64,000 nt of DNA from Chromobacterium vaccinii (GCF_000971335.1 NZ_JZJL01000008.1:1-64000); one strand, 5' to 3'; counted from the first letter of the stretch, positions 1 to 7,742 are shown. Notes: generated by a model not told the origin, from the letters alone. Made by a program: numbers and translations.

Positions 1-1352
1 TCCCGTTCCGCGGCGGGAATCCGGCTGGCCGCCCAGGCCGCGCCCAGCGTCGCCAGCGCGGCCAGGCCGAGGCCAAGCGGCAGCGCCTGGCGCGGATCGG
101 CGCTGTGGCCCACCACCAGCGCCGCGCCGGCGGTGCCGACCAGGGCGCCGGTCTGGCGGATGGCGTTCAGCACGGCGGATGCGGTGCCGGACAGCTGCGG
201 CGGCGCGCTTTCCAGCACGGTGGCGGTCATCGGCGCGATGGCGAGCGCGGTGCCCAGCGCCAGCGGCAGCATGGCCAGCAGCGACCAGGCCAGCGCATGG
301 CCGTCGGCGAGGGCCAGCAGCAGGTAGCCGGCGGCGGAGAGCAGCAGGCCGCCGCGCATCTGGCGGCGGGCGCCCAATCTCGGCAACAGGCGTCCGGCGA
401 CGATGTTGCCGGCGATCAGGCAGGCGGCCAGCGGCAGCATGGCCAGGCCGGCATGCAGCGCGTCCAGGCCCAGACCTTGCTGCAGATAGAGGCTGAGCAG
501 CAGCAGGCTGCCGAAATAGGCGACGCCGATGGCGAAGCCCACCCAGTTGGCGGCGGCGAAGGCCGGATGGCGGAACAGCGCCGGCGGCACCATCGCCTGC
601 GGGTTGGCTTGCTCCAGCCGCCAGAACAGCCGGCCGCTGGCGGCGACGGCCAGCAACAGGGCGAGCAGGACGGGAGCCGGCAGGCGCGGCCCCTCGATCA
701 GCGCGTAGCTGGCCAGCGACAGCGTCAGCATGCCGGCGGCCTGGCCCGGCAGGTCCGCGCCGCGGGACGGCGACGCCTCCCGGAACGGCACCACGAAGGG
801 GATGGCCAGCAAGGCGGCGAGGCCAATGGGCACATTGATCAGGAAAGCGCCGCGCCAGCCCAGCGGCCCCAGCAGCAGGCCGCCCAGCACCGGACCCGCC
901 GCCGCGGCGCTGGCGGACAGGCCGCCGTACAGGCCGACGGCGCGCGCGCGCTCGGCGGGATGGGGGAAGGCGTGTCGCAGCAGGCCGAGCGAGCTGGGGA
1001 TGAACAGCGCGGCGGCCATGCCTTGCAGCAGCCGGAAGAGGATCAGCGTTTGCGCGCCGGGCGCCAGTCCGCACAGCAGCGAGGCCAGCACGAACAGAGC
1101 CAGCCCCCAGGCCAGCATCCGCCTGGGGCCGAAGCGGTCGGCCAGCCAGCCGGCGCTGAGCATCAGGCCGGCGAAGCCCAGCGCGTAGGCGTCCACGATC
1201 CAGGTGAGCTGGCTGAGGCTGGCGTTCAGGCTGCGTTGCAGCGCGGGCAGCGCCAGGTTGACGATATTGGTGTCCAGCACCGCCATGAACATGCCGGCGC
1301 TGAGCGCCAGCAGGGTGGGCAGGCCGGTCTGGATTGGCTTGGAGTCGGACAT
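1..1352 (-). CDS. DHA2-type MFS efflux transporter (C-terminus cut by window edge)
   Basis: This inner-membrane proton-driven drug transporter is open from an ATG at 1352 to the window edge, about 450 visible residues with no stop. The start MSDSKPIQTGLP is followed by a first helix ending in AVLDTNIVNLALP, the motif typical of the EmrB/QacA (DHA2, 14-helix) branch of the major facilitator superfamily. WIVDAYALGFAGLMLSAG and ADRFGPRR (motif A, loop 2-3) come next. Only the C-terminal part should be missing, because the family is usually 450-510 residues. The gene is divergent from a LysR regulator, a common arrangement for a pump controlled by its neighbour. The substrate cannot be read from the sequence. 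Confidence 0.85.
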   Translation of the reverse strand, partial: MSDSKPIQTGLPTLLALSAGMFMAVLDTNIVNLALPALQRSLNASLSQLTWIVDAYALGFAGLMLSAGWLADRFGPRRMLAWGLALFVLASLLCGLAPGAQTLILFRLLQGMAAALFIPSSLGLLRHAFPHPAERARAVGLYGGLSASAAAAGPVLGGLLLGPLGWRGAFLINVPIGLAALLAIPFVVPFREASPSRGADLPGQAAGMLTLSLASYALIEGPRLPAPVLLALLLAVAASGRLFWRLEQANPQAMVPPALFRHPAFAAANWVGFAIGVAYFGSLLLLSLYLQQGLGLDALHAGLAMLPLAACLIAGNIVAGRLLPRLGARRQMRGGLLLSAAGYLLLALADGHALAWSLLAMLPLALGTALAIAPMTATVLESAPPQLSGTASAVLNAIRQTGALVGTAGAALVVGHSADPRQALPLGLGLAALATLGAAWAASRIPAAER

Positions 1353-1401
1353 GGATGAAGTCTTCGGAAGAAACATGCCGGCCATGCTAGGCGAGAACAT
1401 A

Positions 1402-1448
1402 ATGCGAAAAAATAGACAAATATGATGAATGGTGATGCAATTTCGCAT
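1402..1448. promoter_or_regulatory. Inverted repeat ATGCGAAA/TTTCGCAT, candidate LysR operator
   Basis: The 121-bp gap between the divergent MFS and LysR genes is locally AT-rich. It contains ATGCGAAA at 1402-1409 and its exact inverted copy TTTCGCAT at 1441-1448, centres 39 bp apart. LysR-type regulators usually bind paired inverted half-sites in such shared promoter regions. The binding role is inferred. Confidence 0.4.
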
Positions 1449-1473
1449 CTATTCAGTAGCAGGCAGGCGCAAA

Positions 1474-2376
1474 ATGAACTGGGACAACGCCCGTTATTTT
1501 TTGACACTCGTCCGCGCGGGCACGCTGCGCGCCGCCGCGCAGCAGTTGGGCGTGGACCAGGCCACGGTGGGCCGGCGCCTGCAGGCCTTCGAGGCCGAGA
1601 TCGGCGGACGGCTGTTTTTGCGCACGCCGCAGGGCTACCAGCTGAGCGAGTCCGGCGCGATGCTGCTGGCCGACGCCGAGCGAATGGAAGCCGCCGCCGA
1701 CGCCTTCAGCCGCAAGGCCGCGCACAGCGACCGCCAGCTGGCCGGGCCGGTGCGCATCGCCGCCACCGACACTGTGGCCGAGGCTTTCGTCATTCCGGCG
1801 CTGGCCGAGCTGTCGCGGCGGCATCCTGAGCTGGAGTTCACGCTGCTGACCGGCTTGTCGCTCAGCGACGTGGCGGCCGGCGAGGTGGATTTCGCCATCC
1901 GCAGCCTGCGGCCGGACAAGGGTGAGGTGCTGGTGCGCAAGCTGGCCGCCATCGACATGAGCCTGTACGCGTCGCCGGACTACCTGGCGCGGCGCGGGCG
2001 GCCGCAGCCCGGCGACGGCTTCGCCGGCCACGAGCTGCTGATGTTCCCGCGGGACACCGTGCCGCGCCACTGGCAGCGGCTGTGCGGCGAAAGCGTGGAC
2101 CAGGCGCGCATCGCGCTGCAGGCCAATTCGCAGCTGGCCCTGCGGCAGGCGGCGCTGGCCGGCATGGGCATCGCCATGCTGTCCTGCTTCATCGCCGATC
2201 AGGACGCCGGGCTGGAGCGGGTGTGGCCGGATCGGGTGGATCCGGTGGACATGTGGCTGGTATTGCATCCGGATTTGCAGCGGGTGGCGCGGGTGAGGGC
2301 GGCGATAGAGGCGGTGGCCGGCTGCTTCGCGATGAAAAAAAACGTCCCGTCGCCGGGGCGAGGGACGTCAGCGTGA
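1474..2376 (+). CDS. LysR-family transcriptional regulator
   Basis: A 300-residue LysR-type regulator starts at ATG 1474 (MNWDNARYFLTLVRAGTLR). The winged helix-turn-helix covers about residues 1-65 (AAAQQLGVDQATVGRRLQAF), followed by the periplasmic-binding-protein-like effector domain. An upstream in-frame start at 1429 would add 15 residues that do not match the family N-terminus, so 1474 is preferred. The gene is divergent from the MFS transporter and probably regulates it. The last codons (MKKNVPSPGRGTSA) are unusual because they overlap the rho-independent terminator of the opposing reb genes. Confidence 0.88.
   Translation: MNWDNARYFLTLVRAGTLRAAAQQLGVDQATVGRRLQAFEAEIGGRLFLRTPQGYQLSESGAMLLADAERMEAAADAFSRKAAHSDRQLAGPVRIAATDTVAEAFVIPALAELSRRHPELEFTLLTGLSLSDVAAGEVDFAIRSLRPDKGEVLVRKLAAIDMSLYASPDYLARRGRPQPGDGFAGHELLMFPRDTVPRHWQRLCGESVDQARIALQANSQLALRQAALAGMGIAMLSCFIADQDAGLERVWPDRVDPVDMWLVLHPDLQRVARVRAAIEAVAGCFAMKKNVPSPGRGTSA
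2335..2369 (-). terminator. Rho-independent terminator of the reb operon, inside the lysR 3' end
   Basis: Read on the minus strand, a stem ACGTCCC ... GGGACGT with a GC-rich loop region is followed by eight T residues (the A run at 2335-2342). It lies about 20 bp after the last rebB stop. On the plus strand the same bases are the last coding part of the lysR gene. Confidence 0.75.
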
Positions 2377-2390
2377 GGGCGGGACGGGAA

Positions 2391-2699
2391 TCAGCGCATG
2401 AAGCTTTGCAGCACGGTCAACAGGCTGGTCAGGTTGTCGGCAATGCCGCCCTGGCCGACTTTTTCGGTGGCGGCGGCGCCGGCCATGGTATTCAGGCTGT
2501 AGATCTGCATGATGCCCTGGTTGGCCGCCGCTTGAGCCAGCGTGTTTTGTTGCTGCTGGGCCGCCACGGCGTTCTGGAACAGAATGCCGGTGGAGTGGGC
2601 CATGGTCTGGTAGATGGAACCCATCGCCATGGCGGGCGCTTCGCCGAGCACTTTCACGTTGGATTGGGTGACGGCGTCGGTGATTTGGTCTAGTGCCAT
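2391..2699 (-). CDS. rebB: RebB-family R-body protein, paralogue 1
   Basis: This 102-residue protein of the RebB family has the core QITDAVTQSNVKVLGEAPAM, then AMGSIYQTMAHSTGILFQNA, a QQQQNTLAQ stretch and the C-terminal NLTSLLTVLQS. RebB-type proteins polymerise into R-bodies, long proteinaceous ribbons coiled in the cytoplasm that unroll and can burst membranes (known for Caedibacter endosymbionts). A Shine-Dalgarno AGGAGC precedes the ATG at 2699. It is the last and shortest of three tandem copies and lacks the ATTVN-type N-terminus of the other two. It is followed by a strong terminator. Confidence 0.88.
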   Translation of the reverse strand: MALDQITDAVTQSNVKVLGEAPAMAMGSIYQTMAHSTGILFQNAVAAQQQQNTLAQAAANQGIMQIYSLNTMAGAAATEKVGQGGIADNLTSLLTVLQSFMR

Positions 2700-2728
2700 T
2701 TCACTGCTCCTGGTTTATGGGTGGGGGA

Positions 2729-3046
2729 TTAGCGTTGGTAGCTTTGCAGCACGGTCAGCAGGCTGGTCAGGTTGTCGGCGATGCCGCCCTGGCCGACTTT
2801 TTCGGTGCCGGCAGCCCCTGCCATGGTGTCCATGCTGTACACCTGCATCACGCCCATATTGGTGGAGCTTTGGGCCAGCGTGTTTTGCTGTTGCTGCGAC
2901 GAGATGGCGTTTTCGAACAGGATGCCGGTGGAGTGGGCCATGGTCTGGAAGATGGAGCCCATCGCCATGGCGGGCGATTCGGCGAGCACCTTGACGTTGG
3001 TTTGGGTGACGGCGTCGGTGATCTGCGGATTGACGGTGGTTGCCAT
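2729..3046 (-). CDS. rebB: RebB-family R-body protein, paralogue 2
   Basis: This 105-residue RebB-family protein (MATTVNPQITDAVTQTNVKV) differs from the adjacent upstream copy at only about 13 positions by eye, so the pair is a recent tandem duplication. The family core runs through FQTMAHSTGILFENA, QQQQNTLAQ, TMAGAAGTEK and NLTSLLTVLQS. It has no signal peptide or membrane helix, which fits a cytoplasmic structural protein. An AAGGAG Shine-Dalgarno lies before the ATG at 3046. The separation from its neighbours is about 30 bp on each side, which fits a single transcript for the three copies. Confidence 0.88.
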   Translation of the reverse strand: MATTVNPQITDAVTQTNVKVLAESPAMAMGSIFQTMAHSTGILFENAISSQQQQNTLAQSSTNMGVMQVYSMDTMAGAAGTEKVGQGGIADNLTSLLTVLQSYQR

Positions 3047-3078
3047 TTACGTGACTCCTTGTTTCGGGAAGAGGGCGA

Positions 3079-3396
3079 TTAGCGGCGGAAGGACTGCAGC
3101 ACGGTCAACAGGCTGGTCAGGTTGTCGGCGATGCCGGCCTGCGACATTTTTTCGGTGCCGGCGGCGCCCGCCATCGTATCCAGGCTGTAGATCTGCATCA
3201 CGCCCATGTTGGCGGCGCTTTGCGCCAGCGTGTTTTGTTGCTGCTGCGCCGAGGTGGCGTTCTCGAACAGGATGCCGGTGGAGTGGGCCATGGTCTGGAA
3301 GATGGAGCCCATCGCCATGGCCGGGGACTCGGCCAGTACCTTGACGTTGGTTTGGGTGACGGCATCGGTGATTTGCTCGTTCACGATAGTGGCCAT
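3079..3396 (-). CDS. rebB: RebB-family R-body protein, paralogue 3
   Basis: This 105-residue RebB-family structural protein begins MATIVNEQITDAVTQTNVKV and ends NLTSLLTVLQSFRR. It is nearly identical to paralogue 2. Differences concentrate in the Q-rich middle and the MSQAG/VGQGG segment. The Shine-Dalgarno AAGGAGG is the strongest of the three copies, which fits a major subunit. The gene follows the Gln-rich helical protein gene by 92 bp. That spacer has no terminator, so the four genes probably form one operon ending at the terminator at 2335-2369. Confidence 0.88.
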   Translation of the reverse strand: MATIVNEQITDAVTQTNVKVLAESPAMAMGSIFQTMAHSTGILFENATSAQQQQNTLAQSAANMGVMQIYSLDTMAGAAGTEKMSQAGIADNLTSLLTVLQSFRR

Positions 3397-3488
3397 GTGT
3401 TGCCTCCTTCAGGTTGGATTGAGAGCGCGCGAGGATCGGGGCGGGATTATCGACTGGCCGTCGACCGTTCGCGCTGCTGAATGGACGC

Positions 3489-4106
3489 CTAGTCGATCGG
3501 CTTGTGAATCTCTTGCGCGTCAGGCGGCATGCCCGGAGATGGGGCGGGCGGTTCGATGCCGGGGGCGGTTGCTGCGGGCGCGTTGAGGGCGGCGGCGCGC
3601 TCTTTCGCCTCCATGCGGGCCACCAGCATCTGCAGTTGCTGATTCAGCGGGCCGAAGTATTGCTCGAAGCATGTTTTCACTTCCGCGCGCGCCAGCTTGG
3701 TTAGTTGTTCGCCGATCTGCGCCATGACCAGCTGGGTGCTCGGCCGCAGGCCGGCGCCGCCCTGCTGCAATGCCGCGGGGCGCAATTCGGCCAGGGTCTT
3801 GCTGCTCTCCAGCAGCTTGAGAATCGCCTGCTCTTCGGTTTCCTGCACTTGCAGCGCCTTGGCGGAGCCGGTCTGAATCGCCTGAAGGATCTCCTTCACG
3901 CTGGATCCGGCCTTGGCCTGGTTTTGGGTGATCGCCAGCTGCGCTTGCTGTTTCGCTTGCTGGGCGGCGCCCAGAGGCGCGGGAGGCTGGCTTTGAATGT
4001 TTTGCTGCAGGGCGAGCAGCTGTTCCATTTCTTCCGCTTGCAGCGCCCTGCCCAGATATTGTTCCGAGATCTGGCGCAAGTCGGGGTGGAGCGTGTCGTC
4101 AGCCAT
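3489..4106 (-). CDS. Gln-rich helical protein of the reb operon, unknown function
   Basis: The family is not recognised. The 205-residue product (start MADDTLHPDLRQ) is preceded by a near-perfect GAGGAG 6 nt before the ATG. A start at 4235 would add 43 residues without support. It looks almost entirely helical and Gln/Ala/Leu-rich, with coiled-coil-like stretches (QQAKQQAQLAITQNQAKAG, LEEQ-type heptads) and a single Cys near residue 150. The C-terminal tail is disordered and Pro/Ala-rich. No signal peptide or membrane segment is seen. Its place directly upstream of three rebB copies suggests a role in R-body assembly, anchoring or nucleation. That is inferred from context only. Confidence 0.65.
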   Translation of the reverse strand: MADDTLHPDLRQISEQYLGRALQAEEMEQLLALQQNIQSQPPAPLGAAQQAKQQAQLAITQNQAKAGSSVKEILQAIQTGSAKALQVQETEEQAILKLLESSKTLAELRPAALQQGGAGLRPSTQLVMAQIGEQLTKLARAEVKTCFEQYFGPLNQQLQMLVARMEAKERAAALNAPAATAPGIEPPAPSPGMPPDAQEIHKPID

Positions 4107-4341
4107 TGCGATCTCCTCGGACTTGGACACGCAGCGCGGGGAGGCCGTTGCAACGGCGGCGCGAAGCGGCGCTGGCGGGTCTGGTCTTGCCCAGGCGACG
4201 GGCAGGCGGGGAGTTCGGATGGCGAGGGGCGTCATGCATGGCGTTTCTCCGGACGGAATGGATGGGAAATCGGCGCGCGAGGCGTTGCCTGCGGGCTGAC
4301 AGCAGGACGAGCGGGAAGGCCGCTTGTGAAGCGGGAGGCGG

Positions 4342-4365
4342 AAACCGGCCGCGGGGGGCGGCCGG
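4342..4365 (-). terminator. Candidate terminator after the phasin-like gene
   Basis: On the minus strand a GC-rich stem CCGGCCGC/GCGGCCGG with a C-rich loop is followed by TTT. It lies just past the stop of the phasin-like gene. The T tract is short, so termination is possible rather than certain. The rest of the 268-bp gap 4107-4374 shows no gene and presumably carries the promoter for the Gln-rich protein and the rebB genes. Confidence 0.4.
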
Positions 4366-4374
4366 CGGCGCGGA

Positions 4375-4920
4375 TCAGTTGGTTGGCGACTCGGACTTGG
4401 GCGCCAGGAATTGCCGCAGGGAATCGAGCAGGGCGGGGGAGAAGCCGGTCAGCAGCTGTTGCAGATCCTCCTGGTGCACGCCCATGTTTTGCCGGGCGCG
4501 CTGGTGCAGCGCGTTGACGGCCAGCAGGTCGTCGGCTCCGCCGCGGGAGTCCAGCAGATTGCGCAGCAGTTCGTAGCTTTGCTCCCGCCACAAGGTGATC
4601 AGCTTCAACTGCCAGTTCAGCAACTGATGGCCGAATTGTTGGCTGATGTCCTGGCATTGCTGGCAATAGTCGAGCCAGCCGTCGGCGTCAATATGCTGAC
4701 GCCATGCTTGCCGCCATTGGCTGCTTTCGCCTTGCTGCCATTCATCCAGCCGCTGGCGCTGTTCCAGTCCGGTTTGCAGCCTGCCTTTCCAGTCGTCGTG
4801 GCCGGGGATGCCGGCGAAAAAGAATTGGCGGAACATCGGGTGCCAGGCTTGCCAGCCGGTTTCGCCGTTTTGCAGCCAGGCGTTCAGCGGATGCGCTTCC
4901 ATATCGAGTTTCCTTTTCAT
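4375..4920 (-). CDS. Phasin-like helical protein coupled to the depolymerase gene
   Basis: This 181-residue, all-helical protein has amphipathic segments (FGHQLLNWQLKLITLWREQS, DDLLAVNALHQRARQNMGVH, LLDSLRQFLA) that resemble the phasin / PhaE-type proteins coating polyhydroxyalkanoate granules. Trp is unusually frequent in the N-terminal half. Its ATG at 4920 overlaps the stop of the depolymerase-like gene (ATGA). A second ATG at 4902 has a better-spaced AAGGAAA and could be the true start, giving 175 residues. The phasin assignment is a judgement from composition and from the neighbour, and a reb-specific assembly protein is an alternative. Confidence 0.5.
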   Translation of the reverse strand: MKRKLDMEAHPLNAWLQNGETGWQAWHPMFRQFFFAGIPGHDDWKGRLQTGLEQRQRLDEWQQGESSQWRQAWRQHIDADGWLDYCQQCQDISQQFGHQLLNWQLKLITLWREQSYELLRNLLDSRGGADDLLAVNALHQRARQNMGVHQEDLQQLLTGFSPALLDSLRQFLAPKSESPTN

Positions 4921-6008
4921 TGGAGAGGGCTGTCCAGACGCTCCACCATCGCGCGGATGGCGGACATCTGCGGCGCGGTTCGGGCGTAGAAGTCGGGCCG
5001 GACCGGATCCTTGCTGCTATAGCCCCAGAAGTCCCAGCAACCTTGCGGGTTGCGCTTGGGGTCGGTGCGGATCTGCGGGTACAGCACGATGATGCGGTTG
5101 CGGTCGGCCATCTGGTTGTAGCCGGTGCTGGTGTAGTAGCGGTTGCCGATGCGGCTGTCTTCCTGAGTGCAGCCGTGGAATACCACGTGCACGCGGCAGC
5201 TCTGCTTGCGGCAAGCCGCCGGGACGTAGACATGGCCGATGTCGGACAAACCGGTGTAGCGGCTCTGGGAGAATTCGGTCTGGTCGAAGTCCAGCAGTTC
5301 GCCGGACAATTTGGCCGCCGGCGGCTTCAGGTCGTTGCCGTACAGTTGGCGCAGGATGTCTTGCGATTGCATGAAGCCGCAGTTGTTGAGATTGGTCTTG
5401 GTGCTGCCGGCGGCGGGCGACACGTTGACGGGACAGGCTTCGTCCCCCGGGTTGGAGGTGAGCAGCGCGTGGCCGGCATTGACGGTGTCCACGTAGCGTA
5501 TCTGCGATTCCGGCACGCCAGCGTTCAGGTAAAAGGCGCGCGTCTGGGCCACCACCTTGGGATAGACCACGCTGTCGGACGCGCCGGTGAAGATATACAG
5601 CCGCTGGCGCTTGATGTTGTCCACCGGGTCGATGGCGCCGTCCCGGGCGAACTGCTGCGCCTCCTTCCAGGCGGCCGCGCCGGAGGGCGCAGCGCCTTGC
5701 GGCCGCATGCATTGATTGCTGGCGGTCAGCATGAAGCGGTCTGCGCCGCCCAGCTTGTTCAGGCCGGCGCAATAGAACGGGCCGCCGGCGACGATGCCGG
5801 CGCCGGCTACGCTGGCTGAATAGGTGACGCTGTATTGGGCCGCCATGAAGGCGCCGGATGAGAGGCCGGATACCGTGTTTTGTTTGGGATCGGCGCCCAG
5901 CGCGGGCAGTGGCGGCGCGCTTGCCGCCAGTGCCTGGCCTGAGGCCAGCGCCGCCAGCAACGCCGCGGCGCGCGACAGGCGGATGAACGCATTGCGTGTT
6001 GGATGCAT
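4917..6008 (-). CDS. Secreted PHA/PHB depolymerase-like esterase
   Basis: This 363-residue alpha/beta hydrolase of the esterase/PHB depolymerase type starts at ATG 6008 with GGAGAG upstream. A clear Sec signal peptide (about residues 1-30, ending QALAASA) leads to export. The nucleophile box GLSSG lies at residues 48-52 (Ser50). Further family features are GASDSVVYP, NAGHAL, and a second module with HVVFHGCTQ and YPQIRTD. Eight or so Cys residues suggest disulfides. Members hydrolyse short-chain PHA or other esters outside the cytoplasm. It sits inside an R-body locus and is translationally coupled to a phasin-like gene. An in-frame ATG at 6041 has no ribosome-binding site. Confidence 0.8.
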   Translation of the reverse strand: MHPTRNAFIRLSRAAALLAALASGQALAASAPPLPALGADPKQNTVSGLSSGAFMAAQYSVTYSASVAGAGIVAGGPFYCAGLNKLGGADRFMLTASNQCMRPQGAAPSGAAAWKEAQQFARDGAIDPVDNIKRQRLYIFTGASDSVVYPKVVAQTRAFYLNAGVPESQIRYVDTVNAGHALLTSNPGDEACPVNVSPAAGSTKTNLNNCGFMQSQDILRQLYGNDLKPPAAKLSGELLDFDQTEFSQSRYTGLSDIGHVYVPAACRKQSCRVHVVFHGCTQEDSRIGNRYYTSTGYNQMADRNRIIVLYPQIRTDPKRNPQGCWDFWGYSSKDPVRPDFYARTAPQMSAIRAMVERLDSPLQ

Positions 6009-6037
6009 GGTTTGACTCTCCAGGGGGACGATGAGAT

Positions 6038-6448
6038 TCACTGCTCAAACTTTTGCAATTCGTTGATGCCTGACCAGCCGATGAAGATCAGCCCTAGTGC
6101 GGTGGAACCAAATGAGTATGGCAGACCGGCCAGGATGCCCATGGCTAGCCCTTTGGCCAGGGCCACGCCAAGCCCATCCCTGTCCACCCAGCGTTGGGTC
6201 AGGGTGGCGCTGAGGGTGATGAGGCCCAGCAGCAGCAGGCCGGCGCACAGAAAGAACCGTTCCTTTTCCAGCGGAGGCAGAAGCCTGGCCATGTCCGGCA
6301 GTATCGTGTCCCACAGCTTGTCCGTGGCCAGCGCGACGAGGGCGGACAGCAGATGCACTGGACTTTTGCTTAGCCCAGGGAGAGGGCCGCGGGGGGCGTC
6401 CGTTGGGTCTGGCAGGCTCATGGCTGTTTGGCTGAGGGAGGTATTCAT
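6038..6448 (-). CDS. Small inner-membrane protein of the reb locus, unknown
   Basis: The family is not recognised. The 136-residue product has a polar N-terminus of about 55 residues, a first membrane helix (FFLCAGLLLLGLITLSA) and a second long apolar, glycine-rich stretch (ALAKGLAMGILAGLPYSFG and the following LGLIFIGW). The two-helix, glycine-rich layout resembles holin-like pore formers in general shape only. No conserved motif supports that, so it is speculation. The gene ends about 30 bp before the depolymerase start, so the two may be co-transcribed. No convincing Shine-Dalgarno is seen for the ATG at 6448, and an in-frame ATG at 6421 is possible. Confidence 0.55.
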   Translation of the reverse strand: MNTSLSQTAMSLPDPTDAPRGPLPGLSKSPVHLLSALVALATDKLWDTILPDMARLLPPLEKERFFLCAGLLLLGLITLSATLTQRWVDRDGLGVALAKGLAMGILAGLPYSFGSTALGLIFIGWSGINELQKFEQ

Positions 6449-6583
6449 GGCTGGACGCGCAAACCGCCGGTTTGTGAGGCGGGGCAGGACGGATGCGCGC
6501 CGCGGAGCGGCGGTGGGACGCTCCGGATGAGGAGGTCGCCGGCGGGCTCCGCGCCGGCGTTGAGGCCGGCCGGAAGGGCGCCC

Positions 6584-7291
6584 TCAACCGCCGCGTTTGT
6601 CCAGCAAGTCCTGATATTTGCTCAAACTCTCGTCTATCCTGTCCAGGGCGAAGTGCGCCGCTTCGGCTTCTATCGCGCCGGCGGCGGCCGCCGCCGCGGC
6701 GGCGGTGCCGACCAGCAGGTCGGTGATCAGTATGCCCAGCGCGTCTTCCGCGGCGCCCTTCAAGTCCTCCGCGGCGAACTTCTCAGTCATGTTTTTCAAC
6801 AGCACGCTTTTGCTGGCGAGAGCCAGTTTGCTGGCGCCGTCGAAGTAGTTGGCGCCGGCTTGCGCCACCAGGCCGCTGGCCTGGGTGATCATCATGTTGG
6901 GCGCGACCGCGATCTGGTTGCTGGCGTAAGCGGCGGTTTCGCTGTTGGTCAGCTGCACCGCCTGCACGATTTGGCTATTCAACGCCGAGGTGTCCCCGCT
7001 TCCGGTCGGAGAGATGCCGAGCTTGGCGGTGAATTCGCGCAAGGGGTTGGCGGAGGGCGGGGCGGATGCCGCGTCGCTCGACCGGGCGGAAGCCTGCCCG
7101 CCGGAGGGGGAGGCGCCTGCCGGCTCTTGCCGGGGGCTTGCCGCCGCGCCGCTGTCCGACGCGGATTTCGCGCCGGCATCCGTCTGGGGCGGCGGGCTGC
7201 CGCTGCCTTGCGGGCTCGGTTGCGCGGTGTCGGCAGCCGGCGTTGCGGGTGTCGCCGGTTTTTTCAAACCGAATATTCCTTTCCAGTCCAT
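6584..7291 (-). CDS. Extended RebB-like protein with disordered N-terminal arm
   Basis: In this 235-residue protein, residues 1-85 form a Pro/Ser/Ala/Gly-rich, low-complexity arm after a short MDWKGIFGLKKP head. Residues about 100-170 keep the RebB layout: NSQIVQAVQLTNSETAAYA parallels the EQITDAVTQTNVKVLAE of the short paralogues, followed by an alternating small/apolar helix. The C-terminal part adds an alanine-rich helix (VGTAAAAAAAAGAIEAEAAH) and a charged end. A strong AAGGAG precedes the ATG at 7291. It may be a minor R-body subunit with a tether, plug or membrane-interacting end. This is inferred from the alignment by eye. Confidence 0.65.
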   Translation of the reverse strand: MDWKGIFGLKKPATPATPAADTAQPSPQGSGSPPPQTDAGAKSASDSGAAASPRQEPAGASPSGGQASARSSDAASAPPSANPLREFTAKLGISPTGSGDTSALNSQIVQAVQLTNSETAAYASNQIAVAPNMMITQASGLVAQAGANYFDGASKLALASKSVLLKNMTEKFAAEDLKGAAEDALGILITDLLVGTAAAAAAAAGAIEAEAAHFALDRIDESLSKYQDLLDKRGG

Positions 7292-7317
7292 GGTTCAGTT
7301 CTCCTTGACGCGGGGCG

Positions 7318-7551
7318 TCAGACCTTCTCGCCGACAGAGAGGATCATGGACACCGCCTTGGAAATCACCGCGCTGTTGATCTGGTTCAGCGCCTGCTGGC
7401 TGTGCACCGAGTTTTGCAGCGCCAAACCGGCCGAGTGGCTGGCTACTTGGTACAGCGCGGCCATGGCCTGGGCAGGAGCTTCGGCCACGACTTTGACGTT
7501 GGTCTGGGTGACGGCGTCGGTGATTTGTCCATTGACTGTGGTGTCTGCCAT
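7318..7551 (-). CDS. Short RebB-like R-body protein
   Basis: This 77-residue RebB-family protein (MADTTVNGQITDAVTQTNVK) has the conserved N-terminal half, but a divergent middle (ALYQVASHSAGLALQNSVHS) and a shortened C-terminus (ISKAVSMILSVGEKV) that lacks NLTSLLTVLQS. The AGGAGC Shine-Dalgarno and ATG at 7551 are preferred over the start at 7602. It may correspond to the smaller divergent Reb subunits (RebA/RebD-like) found with RebB in R-body operons. It probably forms an operon with the extended RebB-like gene 26 bp downstream. Confidence 0.8.
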   Translation of the reverse strand: MADTTVNGQITDAVTQTNVKVVAEAPAQAMAALYQVASHSAGLALQNSVHSQQALNQINSAVISKAVSMILSVGEKV

Positions 7552-7742
7552 GATTGCTCCTGAATCGCGGTTGATGGGGAAGAGGCGCCATGCGCTTGCC
7601 ATACGGACGCGCCGCTATGAGCCCTGTGAAAATTTCCCTGCGTTACAAATCCGGGTTGTCGCCGGAATGGCACCGCGCCTGTCCCGCGAACGCGCGGGAT
7701 GGAGAATCAGGATCGCCTTGCGGGCAAGGCGCGGCGCGAACA

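Noticed and set aside
6038-6448. Holin function for the two-helix protein in the reb locus.
   Set aside because: Only the general shape fits. No family motif or neighbouring endolysin supports it.
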